Of a stretch of DNA of 64,000 bases, positions 1 to 10,892 are shown piece by piece; the first letter of the stretch is position 1, and every line of letters starts with the position of its first letter. Made by a program: the position numbers and the translations under genes. The notes under the pieces are model-generated. The model made no database searches and was not told the DNA's origin. It was given only the letters and a program-made list of their open reading frames with translations. Origin of the DNA: Cladochytrium replicatum (Eukaryota > Chytridiomycota > Chytridiomycetes > Cladochytriales > Cladochytriaceae); contig JAHLKD010000061.1 of assembly GCA_025526935.1 (NCBI GenBank), forward strand, positions 270,569-334,568. Reading direction: 5' to 3'.

Positions 1-1967
1 TGTGTATTATCTTAATTCGCCCATTGGGTAAAACTACAGATACATCTCCAAAACCACAAACTGGAATTGTATGACTATCCGCTAGTTCCACCACGTCCTC
101 GTCATTCGTATACGTCAGCGAACTAAAGGCATGACGATTAGGTGTCATCCAAACAGTTGCGCCTGTATCAAGCAAACCCACACGATCCTTTGCTTGAACA
201 TGTACACAGACAACCTTCTGTGCCGAGTGCGCGTTCACTATCAAAAACATATTTCCGATGTATGTGTCAGCATCTTTATCAACAGAAGTAGGTTGGGTAA
301 GGTCAAAGATTACCTTCTTGGTCAACACCGGTTTGGCGGTAGATTCGTCCTCCGACGAATCATCACCTGCATCGCCACGGCTGGCAATGAATGCACGAAA
401 ATCCGTGTCTAAACAAAGACTCTTTGCAGTGAGATAGCGTTTACACGCCGACTGCTTGTGTCCTCGTTTGCCACAGAAATTGCATGTGAGATCTGTCTTC
501 TTTGCAGAAGAAGATGTGGACGACCTGGAGTCCTGCGACTGCCTGGTCCGAGTGGAACTGCTACTCCCACCGCTACTGCCTGAGCCACTCGAGGCACCCT
601 GCTTACGGCATTGAGCATTGGTGTGAGACGAGTTCGGATGCAAGGTACAAATATCCTCCGACTTCGCAACCTTGGCTTTCGCTTTCGCCTTCGCTTTCTT
701 CGCCTTTGCCTTCATGGCCTTCTTTGTCCCATTTGGCCCACCGGCATCCATGGTGACGTTGAGTTGGACCAATTGGTTGAGGTCGGTCAAGATATTTGAC
801 ACTGTTTCGAAGTAATGCGTTGGCTTTTGGTGGAATGGTTGCGGAGCATTCGGATTTGCAGCATCAATTAGATCTTGTATTAACGCCGGTTCCCATTTGG
901 CATACGGGGAAGTGATCATTTTTCCGAGAAAAGGTACAAGGGTCCGTAGTTCAATTGTCTGCATCGTGATTTTTGCGACTAACCGGTTTATAGATCTTTG
1001 ATAACGAGTTCGTCCGGCAAAGAGTTCAGTTTGAGTTCGAACAACTCAGTGAGGTCGGTCACAAACTGCTGAACGCTTTCTGCCGACTGACCGTTCGTAC
1101 ATTTCAGATCTACCAGCCGTTGCTCCCACATAGAAGATTCGATCAGAGCTTGACCGCCAGCACTGAAAATTCGGCGAAGTCCATCGACTTTGCCCTTTGC
1201 TGACGTATAAGCTCTGACTCGATTCATGTCGCGTTTTGGGAAACATTCGCATAGAATTCCAACTGCGACGTTATTGTCCGCTTGTTGTGCACGGTAATCT
1301 TGCATCTCAGCACGATATTGCGTACGTAAGTGACTGTTGTGTGTGACGATCGCCAAATGTTCACGTAGTTCTGCTTCCCATTGTGCTTGTGCTTCGTTAG
1401 CAGCTCCGCCAGCAGCTCCGGCGATGACTATCGGACACTGTGGGCAATTTCCTTCCGCTTTGTAATTCGGACTGTCAGGAAGAGCCATTGGTTGTTGGAG
1501 AAGCATAGTGCCAGTGCCGCCACCTAAGTTTGCGTATGTCTGCACTTGTTCCATGTACAGATTGAAAACCTGCAGCGTTTTACCGGTGAATGGCTTCGGC
1601 TGTGAAGATGTGGCGTCATTCCATCCTGAACCCATCTTGTCGTTGTTGTCCAAAGAAATGTGTTAAGCAACGATTCGTAACTATTGTGTTGAACAAAGCT
1701 GTGGTCTGGATCCTCAGGTTGTGTGTGTGTTAATTCACGGGTTAATGTTAGTAAGAGATGAATAAAGAAGATTGTGAGTCACAAGTGCTAGCGCAAGAGA
1801 TTGCTCCTTGTGTGTATCGCCACAGGCTCCTTAAATAAGTGTACTGTCGTTTTGGCTTTTCCTTCCAGAAGATCTGGATCGCAGCGATAAGGTTTGACTC
1901 GTCTTCTCACAGACGTAGCAAAGCATAATCATGCTAAGCTGTGTGTGAGATCTAGCTCTCCTCAACA
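1..1967 (-). mobile_element. Ty1/copia-type LTR retrotransposon, 5' part (LTR, gag, start of pol), truncated by the window edge
   Basis: Reads right to left. A 221-codon gag-like ORF (988-1653) is followed, after a shift of one base near its stop, by a frame with a Lys/Ala-rich stretch, a CCHC zinc knuckle (CNFCGKRGHKQSAC, about 443-484) and a copia-style aspartic protease with LLDTGA (about 158-180) and a downstream LADSHTIPV motif. The protease runs on to base 1, so integrase, reverse transcriptase and the 3' LTR lie outside the window. Gag and pol of copia elements are usually one ORF, so the frame change near 985 is either a disabling indel or a programmed shift; the sequence alone does not decide. 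The short distance from protease motif to gag fits copia rather than gypsy order. Confidence 0.85.
1687..1967 (-). repeat. Probable 5' LTR of the copia element
   Basis: On the minus strand this 281-bp stretch begins TGTTGA and ends TCAACA, the inverted ends expected of an LTR. It contains a TATA-like TTATTTAAG about midway (near 1832) and lies directly upstream of gag. The second LTR is outside the window, so the borders rest on the terminal inverted repeat only; an alternative inner end near 1660 is possible. No convincing primer-binding site was identified. Confidence 0.45.
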
Positions 1968-2277
1968 GGATTGTCGTTGCACATGATTCCCACGAACGCG
2001 TTAATCATATTTAAACCTTTGCTCTGATCTGATCCGGGCTTCACTTCTACAAGTGGATGATAGAAAAGTAATGACAGTTTACTATACCTATGGTCGGAAT
2101 AAATATAACCCATGAAGAAATAACCGGAGGTGTCCAAACTCGTAATAGATCATCATCTATGTGCTTTAGTTCAATAGTTAGAAATGTTGCTCGGTGAAGA
2201 GTGACATTTCTGTATATCAGGCGTTTGTGTTTTGTACTATCAATGACTGGATTGGCCAAGTCCATCAATCGAAATAC

Positions 2278-3910
2278 TTAACAGTTTGTTACAATAGTGC
2301 GACTTGGATATGGTATAGCCAATTTGGACCTTTCTTGGTCCCATGATTCCCTAACTGTCCATGGAAAAGTTGAATGATCCACAATACGTTGAATCAAGGT
2401 GTTCTCTGAGATAGTTCCTGTTGGCAAACTTTTAGCAAGTTGGTTAAGACGTGACATTTCATTTGACAGCTGATCCAACGATGGGAATGATTCAATGGGC
2501 AAAAATTCCAAAGTTTGCCTGGTGTTGATTAAGAAATCTGGAGAGCGGAAGCAACCAATCAAAGCTTCCTTCAACTCTTCCAAATCCTGCACACACTCAC
2601 GCCTCCACTGTTCATCACAATCATCCCACCAGTGTGACACTGCAGAATCATCTTTGAACCGTTGCACCATAGCAAAAACTTATCTAACTCATTTGAACTG
2701 GCATTATCAGCCTACCCTGAAGAAGTCCCAGCAAAAAGAGGTATGCTGTTCACCATTCTGGTCCAACTTCTCTGATCGTTTGGTGAGAAGGCCAGTTTGT
2801 TGGAGTTCTGAAACAATTTCCAGTCCAATAGTTCCCTGTGGAGGGGAAGATTGGCCAACTGGAAATCTCTGGAAAACATCCGCTGTAGGCCCATGATAAT
2901 CACTAGTTCCAAGTGTTTTCACTGTTGGTACAGCTGCATCTTTCAAAATAAATTGGCAGATGGTAAAACTGGGGAAGCTTGTTGTGATGCCGAGTCCTTT
3001 GGTCCAAGCTCTTGCACATCAGAGTGCTGATCGTCAGATGATGATGACCCTGCAAGTAATGCTCGAATCTGATCACGATCTCTTCAATTTGTCACACTCA
3101 GCAATTGATAAATCCAAAGCTTCTCGCAATTTGTGGTTATATGTATATATATGGCCTTGCATTCTGCTCGCCATCGAGCACAAAATCGATCTGCCATCGT
3201 CGGAGGTCCATTTTTGTTTTGTGAAGAGGCCTCTATGCCTGCTCTGCTGCACCATTTTGCCGGCGCAATTTGCGGCGCAATCCAAATAAGTGCGAAGACT
3301 GACTCCAGCAGCATTCAATGAGGCCAGTTCCACCTCTAACAATTCGGTCTTGATGCAGAGTAGGCTCTCAAGCTCTTGGGACAACTTCAACTGCTTCTCC
3401 AAGTCATTCAGAGCTGAAACTTGCTTTTCATCCGCTGATTGAGCTGTCTCTAGCTCTGCTGCAGCGCCGTGGTTCCGCTGCAATCTCCTGTGCAACGAGA
3501 AGCTCTTGACAAGCTCTGGCCAGTTCCTGCTGCAGATCCGCCAAGTTTTTGTCAATTCCATCATGATTCAATAATCGGCATCCAAAAAGTCGGTCTGGAT
3601 CTGGGAATCAGTCCAACACTCCTCTCCATCGTCCTCGACATCAGGAACATCAATGGGATCAAGCTGATCCGTCGCCAGAACCAAGTTATCCGCAAGCGCC
3701 CGCACTGCATTGCAAGTGCATCATTCTTGATTTCAAGCTGCTCAAGCAATACAGCCAATTCAGCAGGTCCTTCTTCACGCGCACGGTTTAGCAAATCCAC
3801 AATTCATTCTCTTCAAGTAGTTGGCTCTGGAGATGGAGCTGGAGAATTGTCTTCACTAGCAACATACGCAGTAGAATCATTCGATAGCAAAGCTTCGCCT
3901 GATCATTTGG
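2278..3910 (-). pseudogene. Decayed retrotransposon gag-like segment
   Basis: Minus-strand pieces in changing frames add up to a gag-like protein: a coiled-coil N-terminal part (about 3073-3800), a linker with APTVKTLGTSDYHG-like text (about 2860-2940), and a capsid-like part (2278-2670) with HWWDDCDEQW and a FRSPDFLINTRQTLEFLP stretch resembling the Ty3/gypsy Retrotrans_gag family. At least three frame changes and several stops separate the parts, so it cannot make one protein. It abuts the copia 5' LTR and has no LTR of its own that I can see. The gag assignment is by pattern and could be a domesticated or LTR-less element instead. Confidence 0.5.
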
Positions 3911-3952
3911 AAGAATAGCAGAAATGACATTACTGTACCCATTATCAAGAGT

Positions 3953-5065
3953 TTAGCCATCAGAGTTACTCTCATCTTCACTTGATTCAGTCGGTGCTGC
4001 ACTGTAATGTGCTTTGCACTCATAGAAATTGAAAGAGGACTCATTGAAGGTTAAAACTAATACATGGCTTGTCAAGAGTTCTGTTGCAGTTGGTCGTGAA
4101 GAAGGATCAATGCTTTTATGAATGAAAGCACTATGTTGGAAATATTGTGATCTGCATCAGGCATAGGTGGGCCAGTGTTGTTTCCAAGTCTAAAGAGAAT
4201 TTGATTTATTTTTTGAGTTGTGAAGCCAAAGTTATCTTTTGCATGTGACAGTAGCCACAGTGCACATCGAGTGCACATTTCAAGCAATATGCAGCAGTGT
4301 GAAGACCAAATGTCTACTTTTGCAGAATCTCCTGCCTTTGCTGATCGAACAACTTCTGGAGCCATCCAAGCGAAAGAACCTTTAAGTGACATGTTATTAT
4401 GCACAGAATAGGGGACTACTGACACTGAGTTAGGAATTTAGGAACTTAGGCAAAATGGAATGTGTATGTTGAAATACTCACCTGCTCTTTTGGATATACC
4501 AAAATCTGAAATTTTCACCTGTCCTTTAGAGTTTATTAGCACTAAAAAGACAAGTTAGGTAAATTTGCTGTGATAAGCAATTTGAAACTCGCAGTTTCCA
4601 CTCTTAATGTCTTGGTGAATGATCATGCTTATGTAAGTATTCTAAACCCTTTAGCGATTGGACTGTAATTGATTGAACAGCTCTGAACAATGCGTAAGAG
4701 ACTGCATTTGCAACATCATCTACTACTGTTGATACTGAGTTTTGAAATTCATTTAATGTATCACCATTACGCTCTCCTTGTTTGAGAAGTTTTGAGAGCA
4801 ATCGTCGCCATTCCTGTAATGACTTTGCAGAATCTCTCTCAGAGTTATTAGTTTGTGAATAAAGCTGGAAATTTGATGAAAAGCTGTGTGCCTCACTTTC
4901 CTGGAAGTAATCAAATAGCTTCTGGATATCATCAATAATAGGTCTTTTCTGGAAAGTTTTACCATTTAAGATTTTGAAATTTGATTTATTATTTCTTCTG
5001 TGTGTCCTCTGAGCCTTAGATATTTCATGAGGGTTGGTTTCAGGCTGCAAGTATATGAGGAGCAC
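3953..5065 (-). pseudogene. Broken Ser/Thr kinase gene (Ste11/MAP3K-like C-lobe)
   Basis: Kinase subdomains appear in order on the minus strand: LKGLEYLHKH, IIHQDIKSGN, VKISDFGISK (near 4500), a GSFAWMAPEVV activation segment (near 4370), and DPSSRPTATELL (near 4080). GLEYLHKH and IIHQDIKSGN are in different frames, as are the segment before DPSSRP and DPSSRP itself, so at least two indels break the reading frame. The catalytic-loop HRD is HQD. No glycine loop or VAIK lysine is visible upstream; instead there is about 110 residues of unrelated sequence. One intron would need a GC donor. The closest family by motif is Ste11/Byr2-type MAP3K. Intron-like segments argue against a processed copy. 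Confidence 0.65.
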
Positions 5066-5141
5066 TGTCAGGTTGAATTAAAACAATATTGAAACAATCT
5101 GCACAGTTGTTTGATTATAGTGTATTATTTAATATGCAACA

Positions 5142-6169
5142 TCAAACAATTCGTTCTAAGTCTCTTGCGTAGTTCAGAGTTTGACGAATAATCTTTCCGG
5201 CAGGTATTTCATGCGCTTTCGAATCTTCCTCTGTAAAAAATACCTTTTGCTGGTCTGCCAACCAGTTTCGCTAAATATGTGTGAGATGAATTTTAGCCAC
5301 TAAGAATTTCATTTCACCTCCTTCACGAAGCTCAACAGATCCTCCTGGCTGGTGATGTAAAGCAAAGTTGCTGCGTCACTAATAGGAAGAGAGCTGTATG
5401 CCTTTTCGCTACAGCTTGCGATCTCGTGCCTACAAAATGCACGTTTTTAGTGACAGACAGCCTTCATCCGAACTCGGAATCAAAACCTGATTGTCTTCAT
5501 TAGAATGTCGATGAAAAAAAGGTATTCTTCTGCTGGAACGTTTGAACGATTTTTCCAGACCTTATTGTAGGATCCTTCCATCAATGATTGTTCAATTTCA
5601 ACCGGATGCTTGATGTAAACTGAGTTGATCTCTTCAGCATCGATCTGTTCGAGTTCAGTATGGAACTCTGAGATACGATTTTGCGCCAGGAGACGGAGTA
5701 AATTGAGCCCGAGTAAACGAAGCATTTGGGGAGACGGGGGTAGTCTGAAAACAGTAATTAAAAGCGGTGTAAATTCTACGAATGTAAAGAAACCTTCGAT
5801 CCGCATAATAAGCTTTCAACTGCAAGATGTAGCGCTCAAACGCTGGTATATTGTGATCCTTGGCAGCCCATAGTGCACCTAGCTCGAGAGAATCCCCTTT
5901 TGATGACCTTTTAGAAAATACTAGGGTGCTAGTTTCCTTTCCTTACTTGCGATAACCGAGCTTTCGATTTTGTAACTATGATCAACTACTGGTTGTAAGG
6001 CAGACTGCTTCACAAGGAGAATCTGTTGGATGTTGAGTCAAGAATCAGCTTAAAGAGACTAGGGTCTTACTTTAATACGTGTTAGCGCCGATTCACATTT
6101 TCGGAGGTCAGCTTTTGGGTTCGCGAGCTCTTTCCTAAGTCCATCGTTCAACGCGTTCACGTCCTCCAT
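5142..6169 (-). CDS. RPN12: 26S proteasome regulatory subunit RPN12/PSMD8
   Basis: Spliced minus-strand gene of about 270 codons in six exons. Landmarks match PSMD8/Rpn12: [20 protein letters not shown], then [40 protein letters not shown], a [11 protein letters not shown] helix, and a C-terminal [11 protein letters not shown]. Rpn12 is a lid subunit whose CSN8/PSMD8 domain packs late in lid assembly and docks the lid to the base. The ATG at 6169 opens a 99-nt exon and agrees with the family N-terminus in length. All introns are GT-AG; the second would be only about 26 nt if I have placed it correctly, so that junction is unsure. The stop is TGA. The upstream neighbour NIP7 is on the same strand. 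Confidence 0.88.
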
Positions 6170-6257
6170 CGGTGCTGACGAATGAGGCTTGACAATTTAA
6201 ACGGGTTTAAGTGACAGAAGACGAGAAATTCAGCTATGTGATCAGTGGTCGGGGTTC

Positions 6258-6584
6258 TTAACTTCTGGGCAACCTGGGCATAACCATGCAAACATATGAA
6301 TCCCGTATGACATGGAATATTCCCGGGAATTCTTCTTCATCCTTAACCAAGGTTTTCAACGAGTTGTCGAACCAACATCGTGATCTCATTTTTGTATCGG
6401 TATGGATACCGATAATTTTGTTTTGCTTGCGCTTTAGCTTTGTTACAGCTGGAAGCTGAAATGGTGCCCGAGATATCTGAGCGTACGTGAAGGGCGAGCT
6501 GATCGGAGGGTTGGATATTGTGAAGGAGCTCATTTCATCTGGAGAGTTCGCATCCCAGTTAGCTGTGTAATACATGTTGGCCAC
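6258..6584 (-). CDS. Unassigned 108-codon ORF between NIP7 and RPN12
   Basis: The 499-bp gap between the NIP7 stop and the RPN12 start contains one minus-strand ORF of 108 codons. It has no motif I recognise, no signal peptide and no membrane segment, and it overlaps what must be the NIP7 3' UTR and the RPN12 promoter. It is more likely chance than a gene, but it is the only coding candidate in the gap. Confidence 0.18.
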   Translation of the reverse strand: MANMYYTANWDANSPDEMSSFTISNPPISSPFTYAQISRAPFQLPAVTKLKRKQNKIIGIHTDTKMRSRCWFDNSLKTLVKDEEEFPGIFHVIRDSYVCMVMPRLPRS

Positions 6585-6668
6585 ATTTCTCCTTTATTGA
6601 AATTCTGACCAAAATTGAAACTTGTGGTGTCGTTAGTACTTGCACAACTAGAGGTTGAAATCTCTGTT

Positions 6669-7428
6669 TTACACCAGTGTATCTTCGTTTCTGCAAAATC
6701 ACACCTAAGATCAAATCTAATCACATAGAGAATGATAGCTAACCTTAAGAACTCTCCAATATCCGCTTGGTGGAGAACAACAATACCACTTGGATCTAAT
6801 TTTCGGCAATCGCCTGTTGACTTTGCAGTCACTCCAAATCCCTGTCGCAAGTGAGTCAGATATGCGGTAACTGGAAAAAAACTGAGCGATTATTACCAAC
6901 GGAACGTCTGCCATCGAGTAAACAACGACGCCTTGGTTTTCAGGTGTGTCTTCTGTGATTCGCCCCAAATGTGCTTTGAGGACGTGATTTCCATACATGA
7001 AAGGCATCTCTCCATTCGGTTTGACCCAAACTTTGTACTTAGCATATTGTGCCAAATATTCTAATCCCGTAATGTGTAGTCGGAACTTGCCGGTTTTGGT
7101 AAACTTTCCAAAGCATATTCCAAGCGACATGAGCTTATCCCGTGTGACCGACGTAGCTTTCTTCATGATTGACTCGCTTGGTGGCCCCATGAGTAAGCAC
7201 AACAAATCTGTAGGTTGGTTTGTATTTGATACCTGACATAGAAGACCCTGTCCTTGTGAAGTCGGAAGCAGTAAGGTTCATCTGGTCGGTCGATCAAGTG
7301 TTGGATGTTTCGTCCAATACTAAACAATTCGATATCAGCTTGGGTTCGATGACAGCTTCACTGGCGAATTACATTTTAGACAGCTTGGTGAAGAACGTTT
7401 TGGTTTCTTCTTCAGTAAGTGGTCGCAT
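6669..7428 (-). CDS. NIP7: 60S ribosome biogenesis factor NIP7
   Basis: Five exons give about 180 codons, the same as human and yeast NIP7. The first exon (7373-7428) starts MRPLTEEET, identical to the family start. Later exons carry [97 protein letters not shown]. The N-terminal half is the NIP7 pre-PUA domain and the C-terminal half the PUA RNA-binding domain. NIP7 is a nucleolar factor needed for pre-rRNA processing and 60S assembly. The ends are fixed by an intron that joins FLR to NEDTLV and a TAA. Its start faces RPL27A across 105 bp, so the two may share a promoter. Confidence 0.95.
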
Positions 7429-7533
7429 GTCAAATACAAGTTTGATGTGGCGAAGTGTTGATCGCGCCACCACTGGCAGCATTCAAAACAGCAACACATG
7501 TCACGTGATCATTAGCTTGCTCGGTGAACAGAA
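7429..7533. promoter_or_regulatory. Divergent promoter of NIP7 and RPL27A, with an E-box
   Basis: Only 105 bp separate the start codons of two ribosome genes transcribed apart. At 7500-7509 it carries GTCACGTGAT, a palindromic CACGTG core (7502-7507) like the Cbf1-type E-box found in front of ribosomal protein genes in several fungi. A GC-rich GATCGCGCCACC lies at about 7461-7472. No TATA box is evident. That this is a shared promoter is inference from geometry. Confidence 0.6.
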
Positions 7534-8317
7534 ATGGTATGTCGACCAATGGATATCTTGCGAACGGTGCAGTGATGCGTATGGATGCTATGGGGTTGGG
7601 AGATGGTCGACGTAGAGAATATGGATGGATGGATGGATGGATGGATCGATGCACTGCCAGACGAATGATGGATGAATTGATTGATGGTTGGGATCGGCTT
7701 GCAGACAAGGGAGAGCGATATGCCAACGGCTTCTTTTGGAAGCGTAATCTTAACTAATTTGTCTTATGTAGGCAACAAGGCTCAAGAAGAACAGGAAGAA
7801 GCGTGGACGTAAGTGTTGAGAGTGCCATGGTAGTAAGTTTGCTCACCGTTCGTTCGTGCAGACGTCTCCGCCGGTCATGGTCGAGTCGGGAAGCACAGGA
7901 AGCACCCTGGTGGTCGTGGTAAAGCCGGTGGTATGCACCACCATCGCATCAACTTCGACAAGTACCACCCTGGCTACTTCGGCAAAGTCGGTATGCGATA
8001 CTTCCACAAGACGAACAACCAGTACCACAAGAGCATTCTCAATGTCGACAGGCTTTGGACCCTTGTACCGGAAGAAGCAAGGACGAACTCGACTGCGTCC
8101 AAGGTCCCTGTCATTAACGCACTCGACCACGTAGGGCTTTTCACTGTACACAATTCTATGGGTATAATACTGACTCCAAATATGTCAGGGTTTCACAAAG
8201 GTTTTGGGTAAAGGAAAGCTCCCCGAGGTTCCGTTCATTCTCCGTACGAGATTGGTCAGCAGGAAGGCAGAGGAGAAGATCGTGGCCGCTGGTGGCCGTG
8301 TGGAGTTGACTGCTTAG
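7534..8317 (+). CDS. RPL27A: Ribosomal protein uL15 (RPL27A/RPL28)
   Basis: Four exons: 7534-7536, 7772-7808, 7862-8130, 8189-8317. The first exon is just the ATG followed by a strong donor (gtatgt); exon 2 continues [12 protein letters not shown]. Exon 3 has the family signatures [18 protein letters not shown] and [19 protein letters not shown], then [20 protein letters not shown]. Exon 4 reads [15 protein letters not shown] and ends [11 protein letters not shown]. Total about 147 codons, as expected. uL15 binds 28S rRNA in the large subunit. The 235-nt first intron is long for this window and carries a tetranucleotide repeat; start-proximal introns are common in fungal ribosomal protein genes. 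The other possible ATGs upstream of exon 2 lack a good donor. Confidence 0.93.
7621..7646 (+). repeat. (ATGG)n microsatellite
   Basis: Six and a half perfect ATGG units inside intron 1 of RPL27A. Likely length-variable between strains. Confidence 0.9.
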
Positions 8318-8607
8318 TTGTCTCAATTTGAAATATATTTTCCTGTGCACACTCTTACATGTTTTGATCGTGGCGCTTCTATACTCTGGCAGTTCGGTTT
8401 CCGCGAAGTGCAAACCCTGACCATAGATTCTTGGGGCAGCAATCATAGGTCGAACACGCTCAATTTTTCAGGTACCGGCGGACTTCGTTGCCTGCATGTT
8501 CATCCTGCCTTGCTCCTTGACCATAATATGCAAAGGACTTCACTGACGTCTCGTGTTACATTTTTCAGATACTACAAGGAATTTTTTAACAGCCAATTCA
8601 CATGCCC

Positions 8608-10892
8608 TCACCGGCCTTTTGTGAGCTTCAAGACTAAGTCGTAACTTCCAAATATGCCGTGATCTATACGCACTCCCTGCTCTTCCCCCGCAGAACTATA
8701 TATCATGCGTGTGCGAAATGATTCCTGTGAACTTGTACCAGTCATTAAGGAGAAAACTGGACTAACCTGTGGTAACCCCGCTATCCCATATATTCCGTGG
8801 TTGATGGTGAGGGCTTTGGTGGATGATTTGCGTCCTTCTGTGACATCCATTGACGCTGTCTTCTGGATGCTGCTGTAGACACCAGACGACCCTGTCAACA
8901 ATGAAGCTGGCGGTGGATCAGAAGCAACTCCTTTTATACCATAGATCCCATAGTCAATAACTCCGATATGTCCATCATTCTCGGTTTCCTCGATATTCCC
9001 TTGTTCGCCGCTCGCAAAACGTTCTTCTCCAGATCTTTACTTCCCGTCATTAGCGATAGAGCTGGTGTTATGCCAGGCACACCTATAACCCCATAGATTC
9101 CATGGTTCATTCCTCGGGACTTCAATTGATGTTCAATGCGAATTGGCGTTGGCTTTTCTGAATTGATATCAACTGCTCTCGTCATCAGACGCTTGTTCTT
9201 ATTATAGACGGTGGATGAGCCGGTCATCAACGAGGTTGGCGGTTCTCTCGACGGAATACCCAACACTCCGTACGTGCCATAATCGATGACACCTTTCAGC
9301 GCATCGTTTGTGAAAAGATCGCTATAGGCAACAGATGACCGACCTGTCATCAATGAAGTTGGTGGTCATTTGGACGGTATGCCCAACACACCATAATTAA
9401 GGACACATTTACGAGCATCATCACCTGCCTGGTTAATCACAATGGCTTCCCTTGCGGAGTTCCTATGAGCACTCTTGCTTCCTGCCATCAATGAGAGGTT
9501 AGGGCTGATTCCAGGTGAACCGGCAACGCCGTAAATTCCGTGGTCAATAACAAAAGTTTGGAGGTGCTCGTTGCTGGGCAGATTATTCCCTCCTGATTTT
9601 TTAATACCCTCAGTTGGGTATAAGTGTTGCTTGAGCGACGATGCCCCCCGTCAGCAAAGAGTATGGTGCCTCAAAGGACGGAACTCCTTTGATCACGTAA
9701 ATCCCAAAGTCGACTATTCCCGTGAATAGCTCGCCAACTTGAGTGAATACTACCAGCCTCATTGCGTTTCCTTCAATGGGCATCATATTGTTGGGACCAT
9801 CATCGCACTGACCCTCTGACAAACTCAGCTCAAATGCTTGATTATTGAGATGATGCTCTACTTCCGCATCGCGCTGATCTTCGTATTCATTGACAGTCTT
9901 GTTGAGGTTAACCACTACTTGCCATATAATGCGCAATTCCTTTTCGGCTGCCGTGTTGATGCTCGTATCCAGGCATGGCGAGTACAATACATGGTCGTTG
10001 TCTAGATAGTTGTGTTGAGCAAGCATACCCTCTGGTGCTACAATGAAGAGCTCGTCAGCTTGATTTTGTAGATCATCAGATGAAGTATCTGGTTTCCGAT
10101 TTGATTCCAAAAACTCGGATTCTTCGTTACTTCCAGCCTCAAAGCACAAGACAAGCTCTCCTGCAGTGCCATGGAAGGACCCTTATAGCCCTTTGAGATC
10201 CAATGTATTCGCCAGAGCAGTTCAATTCAATTGCTTGTCGATTGATTTCTTCGGAAGTTGTCAACGCAACATGGTTTTTAAGGGCATAGACCTCGGCATT
10301 CGACTGCTCCACCCTTATGTAACGATCCATTTCAACTTTGTTAAGCTCTTCTATCCCTTGCCACATAGCCGAAAAGTCATGAGAATTTGAAGCGCTTACG
10401 TGAGTATCATATCTATCTCCATTCCGCCACGCTCTGAGTACTTCTTGCGAGTAACTGGCTTCGGTGAAGCATCTACAATCAACTCTGCTGCTAGATTGCC
10501 TAAAATCTCATCTGACTGTTTTTCATAACTCTCTGACTTTTTGTATAAATTGGCTCGATAGGGGAATTCTTCCTCAGAGCCGGCCGATCAGCTGATGGCG
10601 CTATGTCGGCAGAACTGGGGGAACATGGTTTGGATGGAGCAATTTGGGAAAGAGCCTTTATCTTCGCAAATAAGTTCTGCTTCTGATCAGCAGCAGGTGG
10701 GATTGAAGCCGGTTGACATGCTTTCTTGGTTGACCTTTCGTGCTTTGGTGGAGGCGGAGCACCCGGTGGTTGCGGAGCACTGGGTGGGTGCGGCTCAAAT
10801 GTGTGCGTTTGGTCGGCTGTTTTGAGAAAGGGCTGATTTTTTCTCAGAGAAACAGTAAGTCTATGATGGATTGGACGATCATATGACTGCAC
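8608..10892 (-). pseudogene. Frameshifted gene for a protein with alternating HGIYG / DYGxYG peptide repeats
   Basis: Not a family I recognise. The minus-strand text starts with a Pro-rich, Lys-rich part (10500-10892), then an acidic, Asn/Gln-rich part (9610-10366), then seven repeats and a partial eighth (8645-9720). Each repeat has a core such as DHGIYGVxGxPG..SPxLSLMTG or DYGxYGxxGxPS..PPxSLLTGSS, followed by a variable 15-40 residue linker. The two types alternate for most of the array. Frames change near 9010, 9625 and 10180, near the Pro-rich border, and there is a TGA at about 9367 in repeat 3. So it is decayed, or the assembly has indels. It follows the CFAP97-like gene on the same strand and may have been its C-terminal continuation. 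Confidence 0.55.

Noticed and set aside
9360-9375. TGA read as tryptophan in the repeat gene
   Set aside because: RPN12, spastin, the PASK-like gene and GET3 all end at TGA, so TGA is a stop in this genome.
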